Source: JAEHDI01 sp035455185 (GTDB taxonomy: Bacteria > Acidobacteriota > Terriglobia > Bryobacterales > Bryobacteraceae). Taken from it: 16,386 nucleotides of DNA. Position 1 is the first letter of the stretch; the number at the start of each line of letters is the position of its first letter. The DNA lies in contig DATIFQ010000068.1 of NCBI GenBank assembly GCA_035455185.1, positions 1 through 16,386 of the forward strand. Direction: 5' to 3'. Position numbers and translations under genes: made by a program. This document shows positions 1 to 7,278 of the stretch, piece by piece. The notes below the pieces were generated by a model. The model saw only the letters and a list, made by a program, of their open reading frames with translations, did not search any database and was not told the DNA's origin.

Positions 1-1
1 G

Positions 2-367
2 TTCGGGGTTGCTGTCGGTCGCCTCGCGGATGTTGTTTTCTATCGGGTGCAAGACCTTTCTGGTCAACTGGATATCCCCGAGTCGTTAGTACTCGGCCAC
101 ATTATGGCGCACGAACTCGGCCATGTGCTGCTTGGTCCGGAAAGCCACTCTTCGAGCGGAGTTATGATAGCCCACCTGAGGCGGCGCGATCTGCCGACAG
201 TGGTCAAAGGGTGGCTGGTGTTCAACTCCCAGCAGGCAGCGCGGATGTACGCCCACCTGCGGCAACCCGCCGTGGCTATTTCTTCAGCGCCGCCCGGAGG
301 TTCAGTGTCCGCACGAGCCTGTGCAGATTGTTTGGATGCAGCCCCAGCACCTTCGCCGCTTCGGTGA
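2..367 (+). CDS. Zinc metalloprotease-like protein, C-terminal part (5' end outside window)
   Basis: The reading frame is open from base 2, so the gene enters from the left; a GTG at 47 lies inside the conserved part and is unlikely to be the start. The segment HIMAHELGHVLLG holds an HEXXH zinc site (codons at 110-124), with His and Glu placed as in gluzincin/metzincin-like peptidases. A further His lies eight residues on (in GPESH), a possible third ligand, but the spacing differs from the classical HEXXHXXGXXH. A later Gly-Val-Met resembles a Met-turn. I recall similar short proteins (HELGHLLLG...SHS..GIM) in Solibacter-type genomes, without a known substrate. The last 30 or so residues, after AHLRQ, are low-complexity and lie antisense to the neighbouring activator gene; they look like read-through past the usual end of the domain. 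Proteolytic function is inferred, not shown. Confidence 0.6.
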   Translation, partial: FGVAVGRLADVVFYRVQDLSGQLDIPESLVLGHIMAHELGHVLLGPESHSSSGVMIAHLRRRDLPTVVKGWLVFNSQQAARMYAHLRQPAVAISSAPPGGSVSARACADCLDAAPAPSPLR

Positions 368-2186
368 AGCTGCCGCCGGCCTGCTCCAGGGTTCGCAGGA
401 TGAGCTGCCGCTTGGCTTCCTTCATGGCCTCGTGGTATTGCAGCGAGGAGGCGCCGGCGGGGCGGTCCGCTTCGAGGACGCGGTCCGGAAGATCGTCCGG
501 CTGGATAATTTCGGTCGAACCGAGGACCACGGCCCGCTCGATGGCGTTCTCCAGCTCGCGAACGTTGCCCGGCCATTGGTAACTCATCAGAAGCGACAGC
601 GCCTCGTCGGAGATGCCGGCGATTCGCCGCCTTGCGCTCTTGCCGTGCTTCTGCAAGAAGAAGCTCGCCAGCAGCGGGATGTCTCCGCGCCGATCACGTA
701 GTGGCGGCATCGTGACCGAAACCACGTTGAGCCGGAAGTAGAGGTCCTGGCGGAACTGCCCGGCCTTGACCGCTTCCTCCAGATCCCGGTTTGTCGCCGC
801 GATGAGACGGATGTCCGTCTTGATCGGCCGGGTGCCGCCGACCCGCTCGAACTCACGCTCCTGCAATACACGCAGCAGCTTCGCCTGAAGAACGTGCGCC
901 AGTTCGCCGACCTCGTCAAGGAAAACAGTCCCGCCGTGCGCCTCCTCCAGCTTTCCTCTCTTTTGAATGATCGCGCCGGTGAATGCGCCTTTCTCGTGGC
1001 CGAACAGCTCGCTTTCGAGCAGGCTCTCCGTCAAGGCGGCGCAGTTGATCGCTACGAACGGTTTGGCGGCACGCGGGCTGTTGCGGTGAATGGCGCGGGC
1101 CACGAGTTCCTTTCCTGTGCCGCTCTCGCCGCGGATCAGGACGGTGGAGGCCCCGGGCGCGGCCTTGGCGATGAACTCGTAGACCTGCCGCAGGCGTTGA
1201 CTGTCGCCCACCAGGCCGTGCTCGACGCCGATCTCGGCCTTGAGGCGCCGGTTTTCGTCGTTCAGTTCCTCCATGCGCAGCGCGCTGTCGAGAGCGCCGG
1301 CCGCGATCCCCGCGATCCCCGTCGCCAGGTGGAGGTGATTCTCATCGAAGCGCACGGCCGGGTCGCATGAGACGAGGTAGAGGATTCCCAGAACCTTCTC
1401 GAAACATGCAAGCGGGGCCGCGAGAATGGAGCTTGCATGCGCACGGAGCACGCTCTCGGCCGTGCTCAAGCCCGGAGCGGAGCGGACATCGTTGCACAAG
1501 ATCGCGACTCCTTGCTCGAAAACCCGGCTCGCGACCGTCCGCGATATGGGGAATCCCTGTCGGGCGCGCGAAACCCTGCTCCAGTGGAAGGCCGATTCCA
1601 GCTCGCCCAGGCTCGTTTCAATCAGCAGAATTGCTCCGTGATCGGCGGGAATCGCCTCGAAAGTCAACTCCATGAGCCGCCGCTCCAAGTTCTCCAGCCC
1701 GCGGACCGAAGAGATCGCCGTGCCGATCCCCAGGAGGACTCCAAGATCCCTAGCAACGCGTCCCTTTTCCGAGAGGGCTTCGAGAACTTTTTCCGGACTG
1801 AGGTAGAGAGCGTCGTCACTCCGAAGCTCCACCGTCGCGCCGGAGGCCAATGCCCCTTCGTCAAGTTGCACCGGCTCGGCCCTGGCGCGCGGTTCTTCTT
1901 CGAGAAGAAACAGGAACAGGGAGTGCCCGACCTTGATTTCGTCGCCGTGCGCGAGGAAACGCTCCGAGACAGGGATGCCGTTGACGCAGGTGCGATTTAC
2001 GCTGCCCAGATCGGTGATCTTGAACCGCTCTCCTTCCGCCCGGACGACGCAATGATGGTGCGAAACCGCGCGGTCCTCGAGACAAAGGGAATTGGATTCT
2101 TCGCGTCCGATCGAGAAGTCTGCGTCTGCCACGGGAAAAACAGCGCCCGTAAGCGGCCCGGCGACGGCAACTAATCTCGGCGTCAT
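276..2186 (-). CDS. Sigma54-dependent activator with FHA, GAF, AAA+ and Fis HTH domains
   Basis: This is a bacterial enhancer-binding protein of 636 residues that would open sigma54 promoters. Domains in order: an FHA phosphothreonine-binding domain (about 1-100; IGRE, SxxH and N pattern), a GAF sensor domain (about 150-300), the AAA+ domain with Walker A GESGTGKE (353-360), the sigma54-contacting loop GAFTGA (400-405) and Walker B VFLDE (421-425), and a Fis-type helix-turn-helix (about 595-633). There is no receiver domain, so input is probably Ser/Thr kinase signalling through FHA plus a GAF ligand. I chose ATG 2186 because FHA homology begins at once; an in-frame TTG at 2222 would add 12 residues. 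A -10-like TAGAAT lies at 2211-2206. I see no clear -24/-12 promoter in the adjacent intergenic region, so its targets are unknown. Its 3' end overlaps the upstream gene by 92 bases. Confidence 0.95.
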   Translation of the reverse strand: MTPRLVAVAGPLTGAVFPVADADFSIGREESNSLCLEDRAVSHHHCVVRAEGERFKITDLGSVNRTCVNGIPVSERFLAHGDEIKVGHSLFLFLLEEEPRARAEPVQLDEGALASGATVELRSDDALYLSPEKVLEALSEKGRVARDLGVLLGIGTAISSVRGLENLERRLMELTFEAIPADHGAILLIETSLGELESAFHWSRVSRARQGFPISRTVASRVFEQGVAILCNDVRSAPGLSTAESVLRAHASSILAAPLACFEKVLGILYLVSCDPAVRFDENHLHLATGIAGIAAGALDSALRMEELNDENRRLKAEIGVEHGLVGDSQRLRQVYEFIAKAAPGASTVLIRGESGTGKELVARAIHRNSPRAAKPFVAINCAALTESLLESELFGHEKGAFTGAIIQKRGKLEEAHGGTVFLDEVGELAHVLQAKLLRVLQEREFERVGGTRPIKTDIRLIAATNRDLEEAVKAGQFRQDLYFRLNVVSVTMPPLRDRRGDIPLLASFFLQKHGKSARRRIAGISDEALSLLMSYQWPGNVRELENAIERAVVLGSTEIIQPDDLPDRVLEADRPAGASSLQYHEAMKEAKRQLILRTLEQAGGSFTEAAKVLGLHPNNLHRLVRTLNLRAALKK

Positions 2187-2205
2187 GACACGGCAATCCA
2201 CGCTG

Positions 2206-2211
2206 ATTCTA
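2206..2211 (-). promoter_or_regulatory. Candidate -10 element for the sigma54 activator gene
   Basis: On the minus strand this reads TAGAAT, five of six matches to TATAAT, about 20 bases before the ATG at 2186. No convincing -35 was seen 16-18 bases upstream. Weak evidence by position and sequence only. Confidence 0.3.
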
Positions 2212-2238
2212 CAACCTCTCAACTGTGATAGGCGAGGC

Positions 2239-2265
2239 TATAATGGCGGTCTGCCTCGGGAGGTG
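2239..2265 (+). promoter_or_regulatory. -10 box and Shine-Dalgarno for the UroD-like gene
   Basis: A perfect TATAAT (2239-2244) is followed by GGGAGG (2258-2263), which sits 11 bases before the ATG at 2275. A start of transcription near 2251 would give a leader of about 24 bases. The ribosome site fixes the start at 2275, although the frame is open further upstream. The -35 region is poor. Confidence 0.55.
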
Positions 2266-2274
2266 AATTCTTTC

Positions 2275-3504
2275 ATGACGCCGCGCGAACGCGTGCTCAC
2301 CACTCTCAATCATCGCGAGCCCGATCGGGTTCCCGTCGACTTCTCCGGCCACCGTTCGTCCGGAATCGCTGCTATCGCGTACCACCGGCTCCGTGCCGCC
2401 CTCGGGCTGCCGCCGGCGGAGGCGCGCGTCTATGATCCGGTACAGCAACTGGCCATCGTGCATGACGACGTTCTCGATCGCTTCGGTGGTGACACCATCG
2501 AGATGGGCCGGGGTTTCTCGCTCGAGGCCGCAGACTGGGCCGATTGGACCCTACCCGACGGATCGCCGTGCCAGATGCCGGTCTGGGCGCTCCCCGTACG
2601 CGGCGACGGCGAGTGGGTGCTGAATTCGCCCGCCGGCCGGACTCTCGCCCGTATGCCCGACGGCGCCCTGTTCTTCGAACAGTGCCACTGGCCTTTTCTC
2701 GATACCGACGACCTGGGGCGGCTCCCAGAGGCATTCAGCGAGTCGATGTGGACCGGCCTGCGGAGTCCGCCCGGTCCCGCCGCGGCCGATCCGGCGGCGC
2801 TGGCGGAAGGCGCCCGCCGCCTTCGCGAGAAGACCGACCGTGCCATCGTCGGCCTCTTCGGAGGCAACCTGTTCGAGCTTGGCCAGTTCCTTTACCGGAT
2901 GGACAACTTCCTCATGATGCTCGCCGGCGAACCGCTCCGCGCACACGCCTTTCTCGACAAGGCGACCGAGGTCCATCTTGACAATCTCGAACGTTACCTG
3001 GAGACGGTCGGCCCCTACATTGACATCATCCAGTTCGGTGATGATCTCGGTTCCCAGCGTGGGCCCCTCCTCTCGCCGAAGATGTATCGCGAGTTCTTCA
3101 AACCCCGGCACCAGTTCCTGTGGAAGTATGCCAAAAAGCTGGCGAACGTTAAGGTCATGCTGCATTGCTGCGGCGCGGTGCGCCCCTTGCTGCCGGACCT
3201 CATCGACGCCGGCCTCGATGCAATCAACCCGGTCCAGATTGCGGGCAAGGACATGGATGCTGCGGGCCTGAAGCGCGACTTCGGCAACGACATCACCTTC
3301 TGGGGCGGAGGCTGCGACACCCAGAAGACACTGCCGGACGGGACGCCCGACGAAGTGCGGGCTCACGTGCTCGGACAGCTCGAAGTGCTGGCGCCCGGAG
3401 GCGGCTTCGTCTTTCAGCAGGTCCACAACATCATGGCGAATGTTCCGCCGGCGAACATCATCGCCATGTTTGACGCGATCAGGGAGTTCAACGGCCGCTG
3501 CTGA
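2275..3504 (+). CDS. UroD/MtaA-family zinc methyltransferase-like protein
   Basis: The 409-residue protein begins MTPRERVLTTLNHREPDRVP, a typical opening for the uroporphyrinogen decarboxylase superfamily outside HemE. The HemE signature (GR..PVW.MRQAGR) is absent. Instead it carries HCCG (His297, Cys299) and a later Cys347 in GGGCDTQ, the HxC...C zinc pattern of MtaA/CmuA-type methyltransferases, which move methyl groups between a corrinoid protein and a thiol. A role in one-carbon or methoxyl metabolism is therefore more likely than haem synthesis, but no corrinoid protein lies in the window, so the substrate is unknown. It is divergent from the FHA-sigma54 activator with 88 bases between the starts, and its 3' end faces the isoaspartyl methyltransferase 9 bases away. 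Third positions are C-rich. Confidence 0.85.
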   Translation: MTPRERVLTTLNHREPDRVPVDFSGHRSSGIAAIAYHRLRAALGLPPAEARVYDPVQQLAIVHDDVLDRFGGDTIEMGRGFSLEAADWADWTLPDGSPCQMPVWALPVRGDGEWVLNSPAGRTLARMPDGALFFEQCHWPFLDTDDLGRLPEAFSESMWTGLRSPPGPAAADPAALAEGARRLREKTDRAIVGLFGGNLFELGQFLYRMDNFLMMLAGEPLRAHAFLDKATEVHLDNLERYLETVGPYIDIIQFGDDLGSQRGPLLSPKMYREFFKPRHQFLWKYAKKLANVKVMLHCCGAVRPLLPDLIDAGLDAINPVQIAGKDMDAAGLKRDFGNDITFWGGGCDTQKTLPDGTPDEVRAHVLGQLEVLAPGGGFVFQQVHNIMANVPPANIIAMFDAIREFNGRC

Positions 3505-3513
3505 GCCGGGAAC

Positions 3514-4206
3514 CTACTTCTCGCCTCGCACCATCGGCACGAAGCGGACCGGAATTCCGGGCTCCCGGCGCACCTTCCCATCCGCCCCCTTAACGATCAC
3601 GACCAGTTCCTGGTCGAATACCGAACCGCCCACCGGCGCTACCAGCCTGCCCCCCGGCTTGAGCTGATCGAGCAGTGCCTGGGGCACTTCCGGTGGAGCC
3701 GCTGTCAGGATGATCCGATCGAACGGCGCCTCCTCCGGCCATCCGCGGTACCCGTCTCCCTGTTTCACTGTCACATTTTTGCAACCTAGTTGCATAAGTA
3801 GTGCGCCCGCCGACCGGGCCAGCTCTGGTACGATCTCGATCGTGTACACCTGCTTCACCAGCGGCGACAGCACGGCCGCCTGGTAGCCCGACCCGGTGCC
3901 GATCTCGAGCGCCTTATGGCCCTTTTCCGGCTCCAGCATCTGGGTCATCAGGGCGACGATATAGGGCTGGGAGATCGTCTGGCTGTAGCCAATTGGCACC
4001 GGATGGTCCGCGTACGCCATCGACCGGAGGTTGGGGGGGACGAACAGGTGCCGCGGCACCGCCCGCATCGCCCGCAGAACTTCGCGGTTCTGAATGTCAC
4101 GGCTTTCCATCTGTTCCCGCACCATCCGCTCCCGCTGCGCCTGATACTCGTCCTGAGCGCACGAAAGCAGGCCAACCGCGAAAACAAGTGGAACCAACCG
4201 TTTCAT
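3514..4206 (-). CDS. pcm: Protein-L-isoaspartate O-methyltransferase, exported lipoprotein form
   Basis: This enzyme repairs damaged proteins by methylating L-isoaspartyl residues with S-adenosylmethionine. The product has 230 residues. The Pcm core is clear: MRAVPRHLFVP (47-57), GYSQTISQPYIVALM (73-87, the substrate-side motif), LEIGTGSGYQAAVLS (100-114, SAM-binding motif I) and DRIILTAAPPEVP (163-175). The N-terminus, MKRLVPLVFAVGLLSC, is a short signal sequence ending in a lipobox (LLSC, Cys16), so the protein is probably anchored in the cell envelope, unlike cytosolic E. coli Pcm. The start at 4206 is supported by this signal and by a promoter directly before it; the frame is open further upstream without homology. 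It is divergent from the permease, with promoter and start signals interleaved. Confidence 0.93.
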   Translation of the reverse strand: MKRLVPLVFAVGLLSCAQDEYQAQRERMVREQMESRDIQNREVLRAMRAVPRHLFVPPNLRSMAYADHPVPIGYSQTISQPYIVALMTQMLEPEKGHKALEIGTGSGYQAAVLSPLVKQVYTIEIVPELARSAGALLMQLGCKNVTVKQGDGYRGWPEEAPFDRIILTAAPPEVPQALLDQLKPGGRLVAPVGGSVFDQELVVIVKGADGKVRREPGIPVRFVPMVRGEK

Positions 4207-4212
4207 ATCAGC

Positions 4213-4242
4213 ATCGTAGCTGTGCTGGCGTACAATGTCCAA
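4213..4242 (-). promoter_or_regulatory. Candidate promoter for the pcm gene, six bases before its ATG
   Basis: On the minus strand TTGGAC (4242-4237) is followed after 18 bases by TACGAT (4218-4213), then six bases, then the ATG at 4206. Transcription would begin at or next to the start codon, giving a leaderless message. No Shine-Dalgarno is visible. It overlaps the first codons of the divergent permease gene. Confidence 0.4.
4231..4236 (+). promoter_or_regulatory. Candidate -10 element for the permease gene
   Basis: TACAAT overlaps the first possible ATG (4235). If it is a real -10, transcription begins near 4243-4244, exactly at the in-frame GTG at 4244. That would make GTG 4244 a leaderless start and rule out ATG 4235. 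The -35 region is poor. Confidence 0.3.
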
Positions 4243-5656
4243 GGTGGCGCAGCGAAAATCAACTTCCCCTCCTGTTGTGGCGGACAGCCCCGCCGCTCTA
4301 CTCCGGCAGCTTGGCATCGTCAGCGCCACGGCGCTGGTGGTGTCGAACATGGTCGGTACCGGCATCTTTGCGACCAGCGGGTTTCTTGCCGGCGATCTCG
4401 GCGACCCCATGCTGGTGCTCGTAATTTGGCTTGTCGGCGCTCTGTTCGCGCTCATCGGTGCGTTCTGTTACTCCGAGCTCGGCATCAACTTTCCCGCCTC
4501 CGGCGGCGAGTACGTCTATCTCACGCGCGCGTACGGCCCCACCTGGGGCTTCATGACCGGATGGGTGTCTTTTTTCGCCGGCTTTTCGGCGCCGATCGCC
4601 GCGGCGGCTCTCGCATTCTCGGACTATCTTGGCTACTTCTTCCCGGTGCTGAAGCAGGAGAACGCCCACTTCACCATCGGCTCCGGCGCGTTTTCGCTTA
4701 CGCTCGGCGGCGCGCAGATTGCTGCCTCAACCCTGGTCGCTGTTTTCACTCTGCTCAACTTCTTCGGCGTCCGAAGAGTCGCCAGAGTTCAGAATGTGCT
4801 GACCGCGACCAAGGTCCTTGTGCTCGTCGCCTTCATCGGTCTTGGCTTCTTCATCGGCACCGGCAACTGGGATCACTTCTCGATGCCAGCCGTGCGCACA
4901 TCCGCGACACCGCTGGCGGCTCAATTCGCCATTAGCCTCTTCTGGATCTATGTGAGCTACAGCGGCTGGAACGCCGCCACCTATGTCGCCGAAGAACTAA
5001 AACGTCCCGAGCGCACCCTGCCGGCCGCACTGGCAGTCGGTACCGCGCTCGTGGCGGCTCTCTACATCGGACTGAACCTCATATTCATCTACGCCACGCC
5101 GCTCGAGGAGATGAAAGGCGTGGTCGCGGTTGGCGCGCTTGCGGCATCGAAGTTGTTCGGCCCCGGCATCGCGGGAACGTTCAGCGCATTGATGGCGCTG
5201 TCGCTCGTCTCGACCGTGAACGCCATGGTGACCATCGGCCCGCGCGTCTACTACGCGATGGCGAAAAACGGAGCTTTCCTGCCGGTGGCCGCGAAAGTGG
5301 ATCCCCGCTGGCATACTCCCGTGCCCGCCATCCTCCTGCAAGGGCTGTGCACCATCCTGATGACGCTCACTCCCTTTCCGGCGCTGGTCGTCTACATCGG
5401 GTTTACGCTCAACTTTTTCGCGGTGATGTCGGTCACCTCGCTGTTCAAATTCCGCCGGCGTCCCGAGTGGCAGAGGCTCCGCATCGTGAGCTTCGCTTTC
5501 CCGTTGCTGCCCGCGCTATTTGTGCTGATCGGAGCGTGGATGACCGTCTACGGCATGATACTCAAGCCGAACGTCTCGCTTGCCGCCATCCTCACCATCG
5601 CCACCGGCGCCGCCGTGTATCACTTCCGCTTCGCCCCCCGCACAACCCGGGACTGA
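4235..5656 (+). CDS. APC-superfamily amino acid permease
   Basis: An inner-membrane secondary transporter of 473 residues with about twelve hydrophobic segments. The first helix carries NMVGTGIFATSG (residues about 38-49), the unwound substrate-binding segment typical of the LAT and polyamine-antiporter branches of the APC family, followed by SELGINFPASGGEYVYL. A segment with GWNAATYVAEELKRPERTLP matches the conserved loop after TM6 in these proteins. Substrate cannot be read from sequence; a neutral or basic amino acid is likely. The start is uncertain: ATG 4235 is the longest choice, but a -10-like TACAAT overlaps it and GTG 4244, three codons on, may be the true start. No ribosome site is seen for either. 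A terminator-like hairpin follows the stop. Confidence 0.9.
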   Translation: MSKVAQRKSTSPPVVADSPAALLRQLGIVSATALVVSNMVGTGIFATSGFLAGDLGDPMLVLVIWLVGALFALIGAFCYSELGINFPASGGEYVYLTRAYGPTWGFMTGWVSFFAGFSAPIAAAALAFSDYLGYFFPVLKQENAHFTIGSGAFSLTLGGAQIAASTLVAVFTLLNFFGVRRVARVQNVLTATKVLVLVAFIGLGFFIGTGNWDHFSMPAVRTSATPLAAQFAISLFWIYVSYSGWNAATYVAEELKRPERTLPAALAVGTALVAALYIGLNLIFIYATPLEEMKGVVAVGALAASKLFGPGIAGTFSALMALSLVSTVNAMVTIGPRVYYAMAKNGAFLPVAAKVDPRWHTPVPAILLQGLCTILMTLTPFPALVVYIGFTLNFFAVMSVTSLFKFRRRPEWQRLRIVSFAFPLLPALFVLIGAWMTVYGMILKPNVSLAAILTIATGAAVYHFRFAPRTTRD

Positions 5657-5663
5657 CACGAAC

Positions 5664-5690
5664 GCAAAACCCGTCCCGCGGTTTTGCCTT
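5664..5690 (+). terminator. Intrinsic terminator-like hairpin after the permease
   Basis: GCAAAACC (5664-5671) and GGTTTTGC (5680-5687) form a perfect 8-bp stem with an 8-base loop, starting eight bases after the permease stop. A CT-rich tract follows, without a clean run of T. It separates the permease from folD, which appears to have its own promoter. Confidence 0.5.
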
Positions 5691-5728
5691 TCCCGGGTTT
5701 TCCTTCTCAGTCCCCAGCCCCCGTCTGC

Positions 5729-5734
5729 TATCCT
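5729..5734 (+). promoter_or_regulatory. Candidate -10 element for folD
   Basis: TATCCT ends nine bases before the folD ATG at 5744, and there is no Shine-Dalgarno between them. This spacing predicts a leaderless or nearly leaderless message. No good -35 was seen. Confidence 0.35.
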
Positions 5735-5743
5735 GCCTGTAAC

Positions 5744-6664
5744 ATGGCGCAGATTCTGGACGGAAATCGGATCCGCGATGAAATTCAGGCCGAATTGAAG
5801 CCCCGCGTTTCGCGGCTGGCCGCATCCTGCCGGCCCCCCGGCCTCGCGGTCGTGCTCGTCGGCGACGACCCAGGCTCTCAGATCTACGTCCGCAACAAAG
5901 TCAAGGCCTGCGAGGAACTTGGCATCTATAGCGAGAAGCTCACTCCGCCCGACACGATCACCACCGAAGAGCTGGCCACTCTCGTCGAGCAACTCAACGC
6001 CCGCGACGAGATCGACGGCATCCTCGTGCAGATGCCGCTCCCCCGCCAGGTGGATGCCAAGAAAGTCCTCTTCGCCGTTTCGCCGGAGAAGGACGTGGAT
6101 GGCTTCCATCCCCTGAACGTCGGCAATCTTGTGGCCAACCGGCCCGGCCCCCGCTCGTGCACCCCCGCAGGCATCCTCGAGATCCTGAAGCGCTACCGCA
6201 TCCCCATCGCCGGCCGTCAGGCGGTCGTTGTCGGACGCAGCGACATCGTCGGCAAACCGGTTGCCTTCCTCCTGTTGCACGAACACGCCACCGTCACCAT
6301 CTGCCACTCGAAGACCTTCGACCTGCCGGGCGTCTGCCGCCGGGCCGACATCCTCGTCGCTGCGATGGGCAGGGCCGCCCTCATCACCCGGGATTACATC
6401 AAGCCCGGCGCCACCGTGATCGACGTCGGCATCAATCGCATCGACGATCGCTCACGCGTCGAAACGATCTTCCGCGGCGACCCCGCCAAGTTGGCCGCTT
6501 TCGACCGCAAGGGCAGCGTCCTCGTCGGAGACGTCCATCCGCTCGACGTGGCCGAGGTCGCAGGCGCCTACACCCCCGTGCCCGGCGGCGTCGGCCCTCT
6601 GACCATTGCCATGCTCATGGTCAACACCGTCCAGATTGCCGAGCGGAGAACTGGCGGATGCTGA
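5744..6664 (+). CDS. folD: Bifunctional methylenetetrahydrofolate dehydrogenase/cyclohydrolase
   Basis: FolD interconverts 5,10-methylene- and 10-formyl-tetrahydrofolate in the cytosol, supplying one-carbon units for purines and initiator tRNA. The 306-residue protein shows Tyr48 and the catalytic Lys52 in YVRNKVKACEELG, the folate-site strand DGILVQMPLP (91-100), the DVDGFHPLNVG segment (117-127), the NADP-binding GRSDIVGKPVAFLLL (164-178) and the closing PGGVGPLTIAML (280-291). It is slightly longer than E. coli FolD (288). The start at ATG 5744 gives MAQILDG, the usual FolD opening. The stop TGA (6662-6664) overlaps the coaE start in the arrangement ATGCTGA, so coaE is probably translationally coupled. 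Confidence 0.97.
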   Translation: MAQILDGNRIRDEIQAELKPRVSRLAASCRPPGLAVVLVGDDPGSQIYVRNKVKACEELGIYSEKLTPPDTITTEELATLVEQLNARDEIDGILVQMPLPRQVDAKKVLFAVSPEKDVDGFHPLNVGNLVANRPGPRSCTPAGILEILKRYRIPIAGRQAVVVGRSDIVGKPVAFLLLHEHATVTICHSKTFDLPGVCRRADILVAAMGRAALITRDYIKPGATVIDVGINRIDDRSRVETIFRGDPAKLAAFDRKGSVLVGDVHPLDVAEVAGAYTPVPGGVGPLTIAMLMVNTVQIAERRTGGC

Positions 6665-7278
6665 AGGTGGGTCTCACCGGAGGGCTCGCCACAGGCAAGA
6701 GCTTCGTTGGTGCGGCCCTCGCGGACATGGGCTGCCACCTCATCAAAGCCGACGAGCTCGGCCACCAGGTTCTGCTCCCCGGCGGCGAAGCCTACGACGG
6801 CGTCGTGCGCGAGTTTGGCGCAGGCATACTCAACCCGGACGGCACGATTGACCGCAAGCGCCTGGCCTCTGAGGTGTTCGGTAATCCGGAGCGGCTGGCC
6901 GCGCTCACCCGCCTCGTTCACCCGCCCGTAATTCGCCGCGAGGAGGAGTTCATCGCGAAGATTGCCGCACGCGAACCCGACGCCATCGCCGTGGTGGAAG
7001 CCGCTATCCTGATCGAGACCGGTAGCTATAAGCGCTTCGACACGATCATCCTGGCTGTCTGTGGCGAACAGCAACAGGTGGAGCGCGCCGTGCTTCGTGA
7101 TGGCGCCGATCCCGACGAAATCCGCGCCCGCATTCGACGCCAAATGCCGCTCGAAGAGAAACGGAAATACGCCACCTACATCATCGATACATCCGGTTCC
7201 AAGGAGGATACGCTCCGCCAGACCCGGGCAGTCTACAATCTCCTTAGGAGTATCCCGCAATGTTCAAGCGCATCTTGA
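6658..7278 (+). CDS. coaE: Dephospho-CoA kinase
   Basis: CoaE phosphorylates dephospho-CoA with ATP, the last step of coenzyme A synthesis. The 206-residue product has the P-loop GLTGGLATGKS (5-15), the ADELGHQVL motif and the HPPVIRREEEF segment seen across the family; VVEAAILIETGSYKRFD matches the conserved region near the CoA site. Length is normal. The start ATG overlaps the folD stop by seven bases, and the 3' end overlaps the next gene by 19 bases, so the three genes probably form one transcript. The frame is open far upstream through folD in another register, which is a GC-rich shadow and not an N-terminal extension. Confidence 0.96.
   Translation: MLKVGLTGGLATGKSFVGAALADMGCHLIKADELGHQVLLPGGEAYDGVVREFGAGILNPDGTIDRKRLASEVFGNPERLAALTRLVHPPVIRREEEFIAKIAAREPDAIAVVEAAILIETGSYKRFDTIILAVCGEQQQVERAVLRDGADPDEIRARIRRQMPLEEKRKYATYIIDTSGSKEDTLRQTRAVYNLLRSIPQCSSAS
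7234..7250 (+). promoter_or_regulatory. Internal -10-like box and Shine-Dalgarno for the htrA-like gene
   Basis: TACAAT (7234-7239) inside the end of coaE is followed by AGGAG (7246-7250), nine bases before the ATG at 7260. The ribosome site fixes the start. The hexamer may let the protease be expressed separately from folD-coaE, but no -35 is evident. Confidence 0.4.

Noticed and set aside
365..367. TGA at the end of the first gene as another selenocysteine codon
   Set aside because: No homology follows it in frame and the DNA beyond is explained by the activator on the other strand.
1302..1319. Two adjacent copies of CGCGATCCC
   Set aside because: They encode a short repeated Gly-Ile-Ala within the GAF domain of the activator; too short and too codon-driven to be a meaningful repeat.
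1437..2174. Plus-strand open frame of 245 codons opposite the activator
   Set aside because: Antisense to the FHA and GAF domains, with composition typical of a shadow frame.
2551..3426. Minus-strand open frame of 291 codons opposite the UroD-like gene
   Set aside because: A GC-rich shadow: no family motifs, while the plus strand has a start with ribosome site and zinc ligands.
6157..6657. Upstream extension of coaE through folD
   Set aside because: The extension is rich in Arg, His and Pro without motifs and overlaps folD in another frame; the P-loop begins right after ATG 6658.
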